Positions 49,846-58,767 of a stretch of 64,000 nucleotides of DNA are shown one piece after another (the first letter of the stretch is position 1; each line of letters begins with the position of its first letter). The DNA is from Hymenobacter sedentarius (GTDB taxonomy: Bacteria > Bacteroidota > Bacteroidia > Cytophagales > Hymenobacteraceae). The notes under the pieces were generated by a model, which was given only the letters and a program-made list of their open reading frames with translations, searched no databases and had not been told where the DNA came from. Location: assembly GCF_001507645.1 (NCBI RefSeq), contig NZ_CP013909.1:3038001-3102000 (forward strand), in the 5' to 3' direction. The translations under genes and the position numbers were made by a program.

Positions 49846-52836
49846 TTATTGAGCTAATTTTTGGTCCAGCAGCCGGAAGGGATTCGCTTCGGTGAGGTTC
49901 AGGACGAAGCGAATGCGGTCGGTGAAATCCTGGCGGCTGTTGGGCAGGCCGTTTTGGTACTGCGAGCCGGCTACGGGCAGGTACAGCTCAAAAACGTTGC
50001 GGATAACCGGCACCACCACACCGGCGTCGTAAAAGAGCCGTTGGGCTGGCCGGCCTTCCACTACCTGGCGCTCGGCGGTGGCCCCAAAATCGCCGAATAA
50101 GGCAAGGCGCGTTACCGGCAAGTCGGCCTTTAGGTTGAGCGTGCTGAGCCATTTGCCGCTCGTGGCGGGCACATAGGCCTTGAAAGCGCCGTCGCGATTG
50201 TCGGTCTGGTGCAATTGGGCCGTGACGGTGTGAGAAATCTGCTGGCGGTCCAGGAAGGCGGTTTGGCGCCGGTAGTCGGGGCTGCCGCTGAGGCCGAGGA
50301 AGAACACGTCGTCCCGGGTCTGATTCAGAAAGCGCCCGCCAAACAGGCGCACCGACACGCGCTTCTCGGGAGAGTAATACCGCTCGTAGCTGGCCTCGGC
50401 CCGCAGCAGCAACGCCGTGCCGCTAAACTCAGCGCCCTTAGACGTATTGTCGAGCTGGTTTAGCTCAACCTGGGCCGCCCAACTTTGCAGGGCATTGCCG
50501 GCATGCACGCCGTACTCCACGGTGGTAATGTTGTTCACGCCCCGGTCCTGGTCGTCCACGGAGGTGAGGGCTATTTTCACTTGGTGCTGGGGCTGGTCGT
50601 AGGCCGAGTGGGGCAGCACCACCGTGATGCTGGGCTCCAGCTTCAGGTAGCGCTCGAAGCGCTGCACCAAGACGCCCGTAATCACCTGGCGGCTGCCGCG
50701 TGCGGGCAGCACGTTGAGCTTGAGGGACGCAATGCCGTTGAGCTCGTTGCGGTTGAAGCTGTACATGGGCATGGCCAGGTACTGCACCTTCTTGATTTGC
50801 AGCGGATTGTTATAGAAGGCCGCGCCGAGCATGAACTTGTCGGATGTATTGGCCCCGAGCACCGGCGCCCAGTTGATGAAGGAACGGTCCCAGCGCTCTA
50901 CGCCGACCAGCGGCTGCAGGCGCACGGGCTCCCAGCGCCGGAAGTTGCCATCGCCGAGCAGCAGGCGGTCGTCGCGGCGGTTAAGCTCGGGGGTGACGTA
51001 TTCGGCGTCGACCACCACGGCGGCCACGTTTTCCCGGCGGAAGTCGAGCTGGGCTTCGGCGTCGTCTTCGGGGTTGCCGAAGGGCGGCGTCCAGAGCGTT
51101 TGGAGCACCTTGCTCTGGGCATCTACCGTGGAAACGGGCACGGCCCAGAGTACCGGCGAATCGGTCCGGACCAGCACTTTCACGACGTCGCCAATTTGCT
51201 GCGTGGCAAAAATGTCGGCGTTGTATTCGCGGGTATTGGTCAGCATTTCGCGGAAAAACCAATCCAGCTTCTGGCCCGTGCTTTCCTCAAATACCGCCTC
51301 CATATCCTCGGGGTAGGGGTGCTTGAACTGCCACTTGGCATAGTAGGCGTGCATGGCGGCGTCGAACTTCTCCTGACCCAGGTAGCCGGCCAGGTACCTG
51401 AGCAGCGCCGCCGTTTTGAAGTACACGATTATGCCGTAATTATTCTGCCCGAAGGCGGCCGACGTGGGGCCCTGCACCGGCTGGTCGAGGCCCCGGCTGG
51501 CCATTACCTGGTACGGCACCTGGTTGAGGGCGCTGCCGGGCAGCCCCTCCACGCCCAGCGCGCTGGCGGCACGCTTATTTTTATAAATGCCCTGCAGCAA
51601 ACCGTTTTGCGGGTTTTCGCGGGCTTCTACCCGGAGCTGCTCGTAGCTGTTCACGCCCTCGTCCATCCACGGGAAGTCGCGCTCGTTGCTGCCCAGAACG
51701 CCGTAAAACCAGTTGTGGCCCACCTCGTGCACTATGGCGTCGGGCTCGGTCACGGTCACCATGGGGTATTCCATGCCGGAGCCGGCGCTCAGGGCGCCGT
51801 CCACGGCGGTGGCGGCCGTGTAGGGGTACTCGCCCACCCACTGCGAGTAGTAGGTGAGGGCGTCGTTGACGTCCTGCAGGCCCTTAATCCATTTTTCCGC
51901 CTCCTTGTTGGTGAACAGCACCCACGAGGTAACGGCCCGGCCCGAGGGCAGGGTCACGCTGCCTTTCAGCACATTAAAGCGCTTGTCGGCAAACCAGGCG
52001 AAGTCGTGCACCCGGTCTTGCTTGTAGCGCAGGGTCTTGGTGGCAGCGTCAGAAGCCGGAAACGACAGGTCTTTGCCGAATTCCTTGGCCGTCTTTTTAA
52101 GCGCGGCTTCGGCGGCCAGGGCGTCCATGCGGGCGCGCTCGTCGGGGTTTTGCAGCTCGCCGGTAGCGCCCACTGTGTAGTTGGCGGGCAGCGTAATGGT
52201 GACGTCGAAAGAGCCGTATTCTGAATAAAATTCGCCCTGGTCGAGGTACGGCATGGGGTGCCAGCCGCGCCGGTCGTACACCGCGGGCTTGGGATACCAC
52301 TGCGTAATCTGATAGCTCTGTCCCACGTGCCCAAAGCGCGAAAACGACGCCGGAATCTTCACCCGAAACGGCGTGCTGATGGTGGCGCTGGCCCCGGCCG
52401 CCAGCCGCTGGGGCAGCACCAGCTTGGCCATGTCGGGGTTTTTGGGGTCAAATTCCAGCTTGGCCGGCTGGCCGTTTACCTTAAAGTCGAGCCCGTCGAT
52501 AAAGCCCCGGTCGGCGGCTTTGGCAAACTGAAACTTGCGCTTGCCGTTGCGCAGCTGCTGCTTGGCGAAGGCCGTGGAGTTGTCGCGGTAGGCGTTGGGC
52601 CAGAGGTGAAACCAGATGAACGACAGCGTGGCGGGCGAATTGTTGATGTAAGTCAGTTCCTCGCGCCCGGTGAGCTGGTGGGTTTTGTCGTCGAGGGCAA
52701 CGTCGATGGAGTAGTTGACTTCCTGCTGAAAATAAGGGGCCGAAGAAATGCGGGGCGTCTTGGCAGGTTTGGCGGGTTGGGCCAGGGCCAGGCCCGGGAG
52801 GAGGGCCAGCAACCCGAACAGTATACGGTTTTGCAT
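49846..52836 (-). CDS. M1-family metallopeptidase with a long beta-rich C-terminus
   Basis: A 996-residue exported protein. After a signal peptide (MQNRILFGLLALLPGLALAQ), residues about 30-560 are an M1 peptidase: exopeptidase-like GSGMEYP, zinc site HEVGHNWFYG with a downstream Glu (WMDEGVNSYE), and AMHAYYAKWQFKHPYPEDM. The remaining 400 residues are not the usual M1 C-terminal domain. They form alternating strands (RSFINWAPVLGANTSDKFML, AAFYNNPLQIKKVQYLAMPM, FGGRFLNQTRDDVFFLGLSG, GLPNSRQDFTDRIRFVLNL) ending in a near-terminal hydrophobic residue. This pattern suggests a beta-barrel or surface domain. It probably cuts peptides at the cell surface. It is the second M1 enzyme here, unlike that at 4063. 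Confidence 0.87.
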   Translation of the reverse strand: MQNRILFGLLALLPGLALAQPAKPAKTPRISSAPYFQQEVNYSIDVALDDKTHQLTGREELTYINNSPATLSFIWFHLWPNAYRDNSTAFAKQQLRNGKRKFQFAKAADRGFIDGLDFKVNGQPAKLEFDPKNPDMAKLVLPQRLAAGASATISTPFRVKIPASFSRFGHVGQSYQITQWYPKPAVYDRRGWHPMPYLDQGEFYSEYGSFDVTITLPANYTVGATGELQNPDERARMDALAAEAALKKTAKEFGKDLSFPASDAATKTLRYKQDRVHDFAWFADKRFNVLKGSVTLPSGRAVTSWVLFTNKEAEKWIKGLQDVNDALTYYSQWVGEYPYTAATAVDGALSAGSGMEYPMVTVTEPDAIVHEVGHNWFYGVLGSNERDFPWMDEGVNSYEQLRVEARENPQNGLLQGIYKNKRAASALGVEGLPGSALNQVPYQVMASRGLDQPVQGPTSAAFGQNNYGIIVYFKTAALLRYLAGYLGQEKFDAAMHAYYAKWQFKHPYPEDMEAVFEESTGQKLDWFFREMLTNTREYNADIFATQQIGDVVKVLVRTDSPVLWAVPVSTVDAQSKVLQTLWTPPFGNPEDDAEAQLDFRRENVAAVVVDAEYVTPELNRRDDRLLLGDGNFRRWEPVRLQPLVGVERWDRSFINWAPVLGANTSDKFMLGAAFYNNPLQIKKVQYLAMPMYSFNRNELNGIASLKLNVLPARGSRQVITGVLVQRFERYLKLEPSITVVLPHSAYDQPQHQVKIALTSVDDQDRGVNNITTVEYGVHAGNALQSWAAQVELNQLDNTSKGAEFSGTALLLRAEASYERYYSPEKRVSVRLFGGRFLNQTRDDVFFLGLSGSPDYRRQTAFLDRQQISHTVTAQLHQTDNRDGAFKAYVPATSGKWLSTLNLKADLPVTRLALFGDFGATAERQVVEGRPAQRLFYDAGVVVPVIRNVFELYLPVAGSQYQNGLPNSRQDFTDRIRFVLNLTEANPFRLLDQKLAQ

Positions 52837-52949
52837 GCAGTGGTAGAAACGAGGAACATCCGTACGAACAACGGACGAGTGAAAGTAGTAGGTGAGGGGC
52901 CAGCCGCACGCCAGATGGCCCCTCGGGGTACGGCCAGCTTAGCTCAATG

Positions 52950-53723
52950 CTAGAGAATAGGGTCCTCGTGCGTACGGCCCAGCAGGCGCACCGTGCCGTA
53001 GCCCACCAACAAAAACAGCCCAAAAACGAGCGTCACGCCCCAGGTGCCGGGAAAGGAAAACGGGTGCAGCACGCGGTTCACAATGTCGTAGAACAGCGTG
53101 AGCGGGTTGGTAAGTACGTCCCAGGAATTGAAGCGCAGGTAGCGGCCCAGGTAGATGCCGAAGCTGCTGAGCAGCAGCGCTACCGTGGCAAAGGCCCAGC
53201 CCACCCAGGCACCCAGCCGCAGCTGCACCAGCCGCTGCATGTCCGAGAGCGAGGCGTAGGCCAGCATCAGCCCGTTCCAGGCACAGCTCAGAATCAGGGC
53301 CAAATCGTACCAGAGCGGTACGCCCGGGCGGGGATTGAGGTGGAACAAGTCGGTGAGGAGGTAGGGCGCGTTGGGAAAGAACAGTATCCAGGCTAGGCTC
53401 ACCGGTACCAGTATTCGGGTCCGGAGCGGCGCCCGCGCTATGCCCAGCAAGGTGCTGAGCGCGAAGGGAACCACGGCCAGAAACAGATTCCAAAGCAGAA
53501 ACAGGAACTGCAGGCGGCCCGTCATTGCCATACGGCCCACCACCAGCAACAGGCTGAGGGTGATGGAAGCAGCCAAGACAAAAACCAAGGTGAGCCGGGC
53601 ACGGGAAAACGGTAGGCTTGAAGAAAGCGACACGGCAAGCAGCTGGGTTGGTGAAGGGAAAGATAACGCGGGGCGCAGCGTCTGGCGTATACGTACGGGC
53701 CGGCACTTCGTGGGGCCCGGCAT
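52950..53723 (-). CDS. DUF1361-domain membrane protein
   Basis: A 257-residue membrane protein with six to seven hydrophobic helices. The DUF1361 hallmark LAWILFFPNAPYLLTDLFHLNPRP is central, cited by its FPNAPYLLTDL portion, along with WNLFLAVVPFALS, LIQ-like LSDMQRLVQLRLGAW and GIYLGRYLRFNSWDVL. The function of DUF1361 is unknown. The N-terminal 30 residues (PTKCRPVRIRQ...) are not conserved; a GTG at 53633 would give a tighter start. It is divergent from the TPR/periplasmic-binding gene 52 bases away. Confidence 0.85.
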   Translation of the reverse strand: MPGPTKCRPVRIRQTLRPALSFPSPTQLLAVSLSSSLPFSRARLTLVFVLAASITLSLLLVVGRMAMTGRLQFLFLLWNLFLAVVPFALSTLLGIARAPLRTRILVPVSLAWILFFPNAPYLLTDLFHLNPRPGVPLWYDLALILSCAWNGLMLAYASLSDMQRLVQLRLGAWVGWAFATVALLLSSFGIYLGRYLRFNSWDVLTNPLTLFYDIVNRVLHPFSFPGTWGVTLVFGLFLLVGYGTVRLLGRTHEDPIL

Positions 53724-53775
53724 TTGTGGCTAATTTCGCGCCGCTTACCACAGGGGCAAGCTTATTATCGGTTAA

Positions 53776-55518
53776 ATGACGTTTACTCTTACGCTGCGCC
53801 GGCCGCTCGGGTGGCTGGTGGCCAGCCTACTGCTGAGCAGCCCTGTGCTAGCCCAAGTCCCGGCCAAGCCGCGGACCCCGGCGCCGGCGCCCGCCCAAGC
53901 AACTTCGCCTGATGCCCGCTACCGCAGCGGCAAAACCCTGCTCGACCAAGGCAAATACGCCGAGGCCCTGAAGCTGCTCGAGCCCCTGGCCCAGCCCAAG
54001 GCCCGCTTCGACCGCGCCGCCGATGCCGCCTACCTGAGCGCCGTGGCCGCCGCCCGCCTCAAGCAGTGGCCCGAAGCCGAGCAGCTGCTCAACCTGCTCC
54101 GGACCGAATACCCCACTTACCCCAACCTGCCCGATGCCCTGCTGCTGCAAGGCCAGGCGTCGTTTGAGCAGGAAGACTACGACACCGCACTCAAGACGCT
54201 GGCCCTGATGCCAGCCGATAAGTTGACGCCGGAGCGCGAGGCCTTGAAGGCCACCTACCTGCCGCGCATCAAAGACCGCAACACCTGGCTGCGCCTGCTG
54301 CGGCGCAGCTCCGACGATGCCACCCTGGCGCGGGCCTACGCCGACCACCTGATAGCCGGCGGCGCCTACACCGAAGCCGACCGCCCGGTGCTCGACGAGC
54401 TTATCGCCAAGTTCAGCCTCGACCGCGCCCGCTACACCCCCCGCCCCCGGGCCACCAAAAAGAGCAGCTACAACGTGGCCGTGCTGCTGCCTTTCGAGCT
54501 GAACGACCCGAGTTGGCAAACCCAGCGCAAAAACCAGTTCGTAACCGACCTCTACGCCGGCCTGCGCCTGGCCCAGGACAGCCTGCAGCGCGCCGGTCGC
54601 CAGCTCCAGCTCTTTGCCTACGACACCGGCGCCGATACCCTCACCCTGAAGCAGGTGCTGGCCCAACCCGAGCTGGCCGGCATGGACTTGCTGATTGGGC
54701 CGGTCTACAAATCCGGCGCCCGCCTGCTGGCCCGCTACGCCCGCGACCACCAGATAGTGTGCGTCAATCCGCTATCTGAAGACGGCGACTTGGTGCTCGA
54801 TAACCCCTGGCACTACCTGTTTGGACCCAGCTCGGCCACCCAGGGACGGGTGGCAGCCCAGTTTGCGCTCAATGCTTTTGGCTCCGGCCGGCCCGGCATT
54901 CTGCTGCACGAAAAGACCAAGGACGAAACCGCCTTTGCCAATGCCTACCGGGCCACCTACGAAGCGCAGGGCGGCAAAATAGGCGTGCTGCGCAGCCTGG
55001 ATTCTGACGTCGACGTCAGCCTGAGCGCCGCCTTCGCGGGCCTGGACTTGGCCAATGCCAGCCACGTGGTGGTGGCCTCCGACAACCGCCGCGTAGGGCC
55101 TTATACCCTCAATGTCCTGCAGCAGCAACCCGCAGGCAAGCGGCCTCCGCTCATCTGCCCCGGCTCCTGGTTAGATAACCCCCGCATCAGCATTGGCCAG
55201 CTCAATGGGCAGGGCATATACTTCGTTCAGCCCAAGTACTACGACGAACAGGCACCCGGTTTCCGGCGTTTCCGCCAGCTGTATTTGCAGTACCAGCACA
55301 TTCCTCCGTCCATCTACGCCAACCAGGGGTTTGAAATGCTGCTGTATTTCGGCTCGGCCTTGTTCCAGTTCGGTCCTGCTTTCCAGGCAGGTCTGGCTGG
55401 TGTGGGGCCCGTGCCCGGGGCTATTTTCGAAGGCCAGAGCTACACGGGTGGAGCTCATGATAACCAAGTAGTGCCTATTGTCAAGCTGAACAACCTGGAG
55501 CTACAGGTGCTGCGCTAG
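53776..55518 (+). CDS. TPR plus type-I periplasmic binding-fold protein (LpoA-like)
   Basis: A 580-residue exported protein. A signal peptide (residues 1-26, ending SSPVLAQ) precedes TPR-like helices (about 45-200: YRSGKTLLDQGKYAEALKLLEPL, QLLNLLRTEYPTYPNLPDALLLQGQASFE in part). From about residue 230 comes a type-I periplasmic binding fold (YNVAVLLPFELNDPSW, FVTDLYAGLRLAQDSLQ, GMDLLIGPVYKSGARLLARY, VVVASDNRRVGPYTLNVL). This layout is like LpoA, the outer-membrane activator of a penicillin-binding protein, and like ABC substrate-binding proteins. No ABC permease is adjacent, which favours an LpoA-like or signalling role. Its neighbour downstream is hemL, an order I recall in other Bacteroidota. 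Confidence 0.8.
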   Translation: MTFTLTLRRPLGWLVASLLLSSPVLAQVPAKPRTPAPAPAQATSPDARYRSGKTLLDQGKYAEALKLLEPLAQPKARFDRAADAAYLSAVAAARLKQWPEAEQLLNLLRTEYPTYPNLPDALLLQGQASFEQEDYDTALKTLALMPADKLTPEREALKATYLPRIKDRNTWLRLLRRSSDDATLARAYADHLIAGGAYTEADRPVLDELIAKFSLDRARYTPRPRATKKSSYNVAVLLPFELNDPSWQTQRKNQFVTDLYAGLRLAQDSLQRAGRQLQLFAYDTGADTLTLKQVLAQPELAGMDLLIGPVYKSGARLLARYARDHQIVCVNPLSEDGDLVLDNPWHYLFGPSSATQGRVAAQFALNAFGSGRPGILLHEKTKDETAFANAYRATYEAQGGKIGVLRSLDSDVDVSLSAAFAGLDLANASHVVVASDNRRVGPYTLNVLQQQPAGKRPPLICPGSWLDNPRISIGQLNGQGIYFVQPKYYDEQAPGFRRFRQLYLQYQHIPPSIYANQGFEMLLYFGSALFQFGPAFQAGLAGVGPVPGAIFEGQSYTGGAHDNQVVPIVKLNNLELQVLR

Positions 55519-55560
55519 GGCGCATCTGTACTCCTCACAGTACATCATGCTGAGCTTGCC

Positions 55561-55647
55561 TGTCATGCAGAGCGCAGCGAAGCATCTTATCAGGTGTGAA
55601 CGATTCGTTCTGCGGTGATAAGATGCTTCGCTGCGCTCTGCATGACA
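55561..55647. repeat. Intergenic palindromic repeat, family 1 (32-bp perfect arms)
   Basis: TGTCATGCAGAGCGCAGCGA then AGCATCTTATCA (55561-55592) is the exact reverse complement of 55616-55647. A half arm (ATCATGCTGAGC) lies just upstream at about 55545. It lies between the TPR/periplasmic-binding gene and hemL; read in frame it adds a false N-terminus to hemL. Confidence 0.9.
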
Positions 55648-55730
55648 GACGATTGGGTGACTACCCCAACCGTGATGCTCTTCACACTATGAAAGCTTTT
55701 AATAATTCTCTTTCGACAGTCACTCCAAAT

Positions 55731-57029
55731 ATGCTCAACCTCACCACTTCCGTTGCCTTATTCGACCGTGCTAAACCCCTCATTCCCGGTGGGGTAAACT
55801 CACCGGTGCGGGCCTTCCGGTCGGTTGGCGGCTCGCCGGTGTTTATGCAAAGCGCCCAGGGCGCCTGGCTCACCGACGTCGACGGCAACCGCTACGTTGA
55901 TTTTATCAATTCCTGGGGCCCCATGATTCTGGGGCACGCCCCGCAAGTGGTGCTCGATGCCGTGACCAAAGCCCTGCCCAACTCGCTGAGCTTCGGGGCG
56001 CCCACCCAGCGCGAGGTCGAGATGGCGGAGCTGATTCGGCAGATGGTGCCCAGCATCGAGAAGGTTCGGCTGGTAAATTCCGGCACCGAGGCCTGCATGT
56101 CGGCCATTCGGGCGGCGCGCGGCTTTACGGGCCGGGCCAAAATTATCAAATTTGAAGGCTGCTACCACGGCCACGGCGATGCCTTTCTGATTGCGGCCGG
56201 CAGCGGCGCCCTCACCGCCGGCGAACCCGATTCGGCCGGCGTGACGCGCGGCGTGGCCCAGGACACCCTCACTGCTCCCTACAACGACCTGCCCGCCGTG
56301 GAAGCCCTGATAGCCGCCAATCCCGGCCAGGTAGCAGCCCTAATTCTGGAGCCGGTAGTGGGAAACATGGGCCTGGTAGCCCCCGCCGACGGCTTCCTGC
56401 AAGCCCTCCGGGCCCTTTGCACCGAGCATGGCATCGTCCTCATTTTTGATGAAGTGATGACCGGTTTCCGCCTCGCGCCCGGCGGTGCCCAGCAGCTCTA
56501 CGGCATCAAGGCCGACATGACGACGCTGGGCAAAATCATTGGCGGCGGCCTGCCTGTGGGCGCCTACGGCGGCCGCGAGGATATTATGAACCAGGTGGCT
56601 CCCGCCGGTAAAGTGTACCAGGCAGGCACGCTGTCCGGCAACCCCATGGCCACGGCCGCGGGCATGGCTCAACTTCGCTACCTGCACGAGCACCCCGAGC
56701 TCTACACCGCGCTGGAAGCCAGCAGTGCCCGCCTCGCCGACGGCACCCGCCAGATTGCCGCCGACCTGGGCCTGAACTACACCGTGAACCGCGTGGGCTC
56801 CATGTTCAGCCTCTTCTTCACCAGCGAGCCGGTGACCAACCTGGAAGATGCCAAAAAGTGCGACACCGCCGCGTTCGGCCGCTACTTCCACGCCATGCTC
56901 CACCGCGGCATCTACCTGGCGCCCTCGCAGTTCGAAGCCCTGTTTGTGTCCACGGCCATCACCGACGAGCTGGTGGAAATGTACCTGAAGGCCTGCCGGG
57001 AGTCGTTGGTAGAAGCCCACGGGCTGTAG
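55731..57029 (+). CDS. hemL: Glutamate-1-semialdehyde 2,1-aminomutase
   Basis: A 432-residue PLP enzyme making 5-aminolevulinate, the first haem precursor from glutamyl-tRNA. The catalytic Lys is at residue 268 (TTLGKIIGGGLPVGAYGG). Other marks are LVNSGTEACMSAIRAARGFTGR (cited in part), FEGCYHGHGDAFL and GTLSGNPMATAAG. The start MLNLTTSVALFDRAKPLIPG at 55731 fits the family N-terminus. The frame from 55596 is supplied by the palindrome upstream, and MKAFNNS at 55689 is an alternative 14 codons earlier. The next gene follows at 125 bases. Confidence 0.95.
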   Translation: MLNLTTSVALFDRAKPLIPGGVNSPVRAFRSVGGSPVFMQSAQGAWLTDVDGNRYVDFINSWGPMILGHAPQVVLDAVTKALPNSLSFGAPTQREVEMAELIRQMVPSIEKVRLVNSGTEACMSAIRAARGFTGRAKIIKFEGCYHGHGDAFLIAAGSGALTAGEPDSAGVTRGVAQDTLTAPYNDLPAVEALIAANPGQVAALILEPVVGNMGLVAPADGFLQALRALCTEHGIVLIFDEVMTGFRLAPGGAQQLYGIKADMTTLGKIIGGGLPVGAYGGREDIMNQVAPAGKVYQAGTLSGNPMATAAGMAQLRYLHEHPELYTALEASSARLADGTRQIAADLGLNYTVNRVGSMFSLFFTSEPVTNLEDAKKCDTAAFGRYFHAMLHRGIYLAPSQFEALFVSTAITDELVEMYLKACRESLVEAHGL

Positions 57030-57051
57030 CGAACAGGGTCGCAGGCTGAAA

Positions 57052-57109
57052 AAAATTAAGTTTCGCAGAGACATTACTGTTCGCTTTTGGCTCCGCGAGA
57101 CTTAATTTT
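57052..57109. terminator. Hairpin between hemL and the next gene
   Basis: AAAATTAAGTTTCGCAGAG (57052-57070) pairs with CTCCGCGAGACTTAATTTT (57091-57109), 19 bp with two G-T type mismatches and a 20-base loop. The T run follows imperfectly, so it may be a weak hemL terminator or a leader structure. Confidence 0.5.
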
Positions 57110-57142
57110 CCACTTTGCGAAACCTTGCGCTCATATTCCAGC

Positions 57143-57150
57143 GACCTTTG
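57143..57150 (+). promoter_or_regulatory. GACCTTTG box 4 bases before the start codon at 57155
   Basis: GACCTTTG resembles TAnnTTTG (TTTG intact) and ends four bases before the ATG of the following gene, the same arrangement as at guaA. Transcription would begin at the start codon itself. Confidence 0.35.
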
Positions 57151-57154
57151 TCTC

Positions 57155-58036
57155 ATGGTAAAACAGTTTCTTTTGGTTCTGCTAATGGTGCTGGCGCAGC
57201 TGGCCCACGCCGAAACCCCCGCCGAGGCCAACAAGCGCCTCTTTGATAAAACCATCGACGAGCTGAACTTCCGCACCATGGAAACGGTGTACGACAAGTC
57301 GTTCGCCCGGGGCAAATTCCCCATCACCCTGCGCACCGCGGCCGCCCGCCGCAGCTTCGATGGGTTTGGCAACAACGCCCCGCTCAAGCAGCTGTTCATG
57401 AACTACAACGGCATTGCCGAACGGTACAAGAACCGCTACGGCAATGGCCCCAACACCCTGGCCGAGTTTGAGAAGCAGCTCAAGTCGGTGCTGCTGGATA
57501 AGAACTTCGAATTCTTTATTCACAACCTGCCGCGTGATGAGCGGGTGGCCCTCGTGCGGGCCGAGCAGCGCCTCATTCAGCAAGCCAGCGCCCAATTCAA
57601 TGCGTCGGGTGCGCCCGAAGAAGTAGCCGCCGTGCCTCCGGCCGACGTGGACGCCCAGCCCGAAGCGGCCATGGCCGCCCCCCTTACCACCCACGAAGAC
57701 GCGCCGGCCACCTCGGCTTCCAACGACGAAGAGCCGCTCTCATCGCAGGCTGCGGCCGAATCCGGGGCCGCTCCGCGCCACGACTGGCTCGACTACTTCA
57801 CGTTGCTGCTCAGCCTCACCAGCACCCTGCTGCTGCTGTACCTCATCACCACCGTGCTGCCGAGCCTGAGCCGCCGCATAAACAACCTGGCGGCCGAGCC
57901 GGAGCCCGAGCCCGAACCCCGCAGCCTGGCCAGCCGCCTGCGCCCGGCCCGCTCGCAGGGCCTGCGCGAAGACCGGTACGAGGAGGACGAGGACGACTTT
58001 GAGCCCGCCGACCCCTCGCGCCACGACGACGACTAA
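57155..58036 (+). CDS. Exported single-helix membrane protein, function unknown
   Basis: A 293-residue protein. The start MVKQFLLVLLMVLAQLAHA at 57155 gives a signal peptide; residues about 20-150 are a helical, charged region (NKRLFDKTIDELNFRTMETV, AEFEKQLKSVLLDKNFEFFI). An Ala/Glu/Pro-rich linker leads to one membrane helix near residues 215-240 (LLLSLTSTLLLLYLITTVLP), then a cytoplasmic tail of Arg and acid runs (EPEPEPEPR, EEDEDDFEPAD). I do not recognise it. It looks like a periplasmic domain tethered to the inner membrane. It lies between hemL and dcd. Confidence 0.7.
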   Translation: MVKQFLLVLLMVLAQLAHAETPAEANKRLFDKTIDELNFRTMETVYDKSFARGKFPITLRTAAARRSFDGFGNNAPLKQLFMNYNGIAERYKNRYGNGPNTLAEFEKQLKSVLLDKNFEFFIHNLPRDERVALVRAEQRLIQQASAQFNASGAPEEVAAVPPADVDAQPEAAMAAPLTTHEDAPATSASNDEEPLSSQAAAESGAAPRHDWLDYFTLLLSLTSTLLLLYLITTVLPSLSRRINNLAAEPEPEPEPRSLASRLRPARSQGLREDRYEEDEDDFEPADPSRHDDD

Positions 58037-58097
58037 CCGCTCTGAATTTGCATCCGCGGAGTAGTTCAGCCTTTCAAATTCACCCTAACTTGTTCTA

Positions 58098-58637
58098 ATG
58101 ATTTTAACCGACCAGCAAATACTCGCGGAAATCGAAAAAGGCACCATCGTTATTCAGCCTTACGACCGCAGCTGCCTGGGTACCAATTCCTACGACGTGC
58201 ACCTGGGCCAGTACCTCGCCACTTACCGCGATGAGGTGCTGGATGCCCGAAAGCACAACGAAATCGATGTTTTTGAAATCCCCGAAACCGAGGGGTTTGT
58301 GCTGCAGCCCGGCACGCTGTACCTGGGCGTAACCCAGGAATACACCGAGACCCATGCCACCGTGCCCTTCCTCGAAGGCAAGAGCAGCGTGGGCCGCCTC
58401 GGCATCGACATCCACGCCACCGCCGGCAAGGGCGACGTTGGCTTTTGCAACCATTGGACCCTGGAAATCAGCGTGTCCATGCCCGTGCGGGTGTACCGCT
58501 ACATGCCCATCGGCCAGTTGATTTACTTCACGGTGCAGGGCGATGTCAACACCTTTTACAACCGCAAGCTGAACGCCAAATACAACGACCGCACCGACAA
58601 GCCAGTGGAGTCGATGATGTGGAAAAACACCTGGTAG
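58098..58637 (+). CDS. dcd: dCTP deaminase
   Basis: A 179-residue enzyme converting dCTP to dUTP (and perhaps on to dUMP). Marks are MILTDQQILAEIEKG, SCLGTNSYDVHLGQYL, FLEGKSSVGRLGIDIHATAG and VGFCNHWTLEISV. The C-terminal part YRYMPIGQLIYFTV...AKYNDRTDKPVESMMW is typical. The HATAGKGDVGF stretch is closer to the bifunctional deaminase/dUTPase pattern (TAG..D.GF) than to the Escherichia coli TAHRIDPGW pattern, so dUTPase activity is possible but unproven. The enzyme supplies dUMP for thymidylate synthesis. Confidence 0.95.
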   Translation: MILTDQQILAEIEKGTIVIQPYDRSCLGTNSYDVHLGQYLATYRDEVLDARKHNEIDVFEIPETEGFVLQPGTLYLGVTQEYTETHATVPFLEGKSSVGRLGIDIHATAGKGDVGFCNHWTLEISVSMPVRVYRYMPIGQLIYFTVQGDVNTFYNRKLNAKYNDRTDKPVESMMWKNTW

Positions 58638-58767
58638 CACTGGTGCCGCAGCTGGGTGAGCTGGCTTAAGCTCGAACCAGGGGTATGTTTTCTACGTTTA
58701 ATGGTCACTGGGCTCGGCTACGCTGGCCCGGTCCTTGCGTAAGCGTGTTACCAAAACCCCTACGACG

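Noticed and set aside
52939..53751. Alternative frame over the DUF1361 gene
   Set aside because: It encodes Pro/Gly/Arg-rich sequence without helices, while the other frame has FPNAPYLLTDL and membrane helices.
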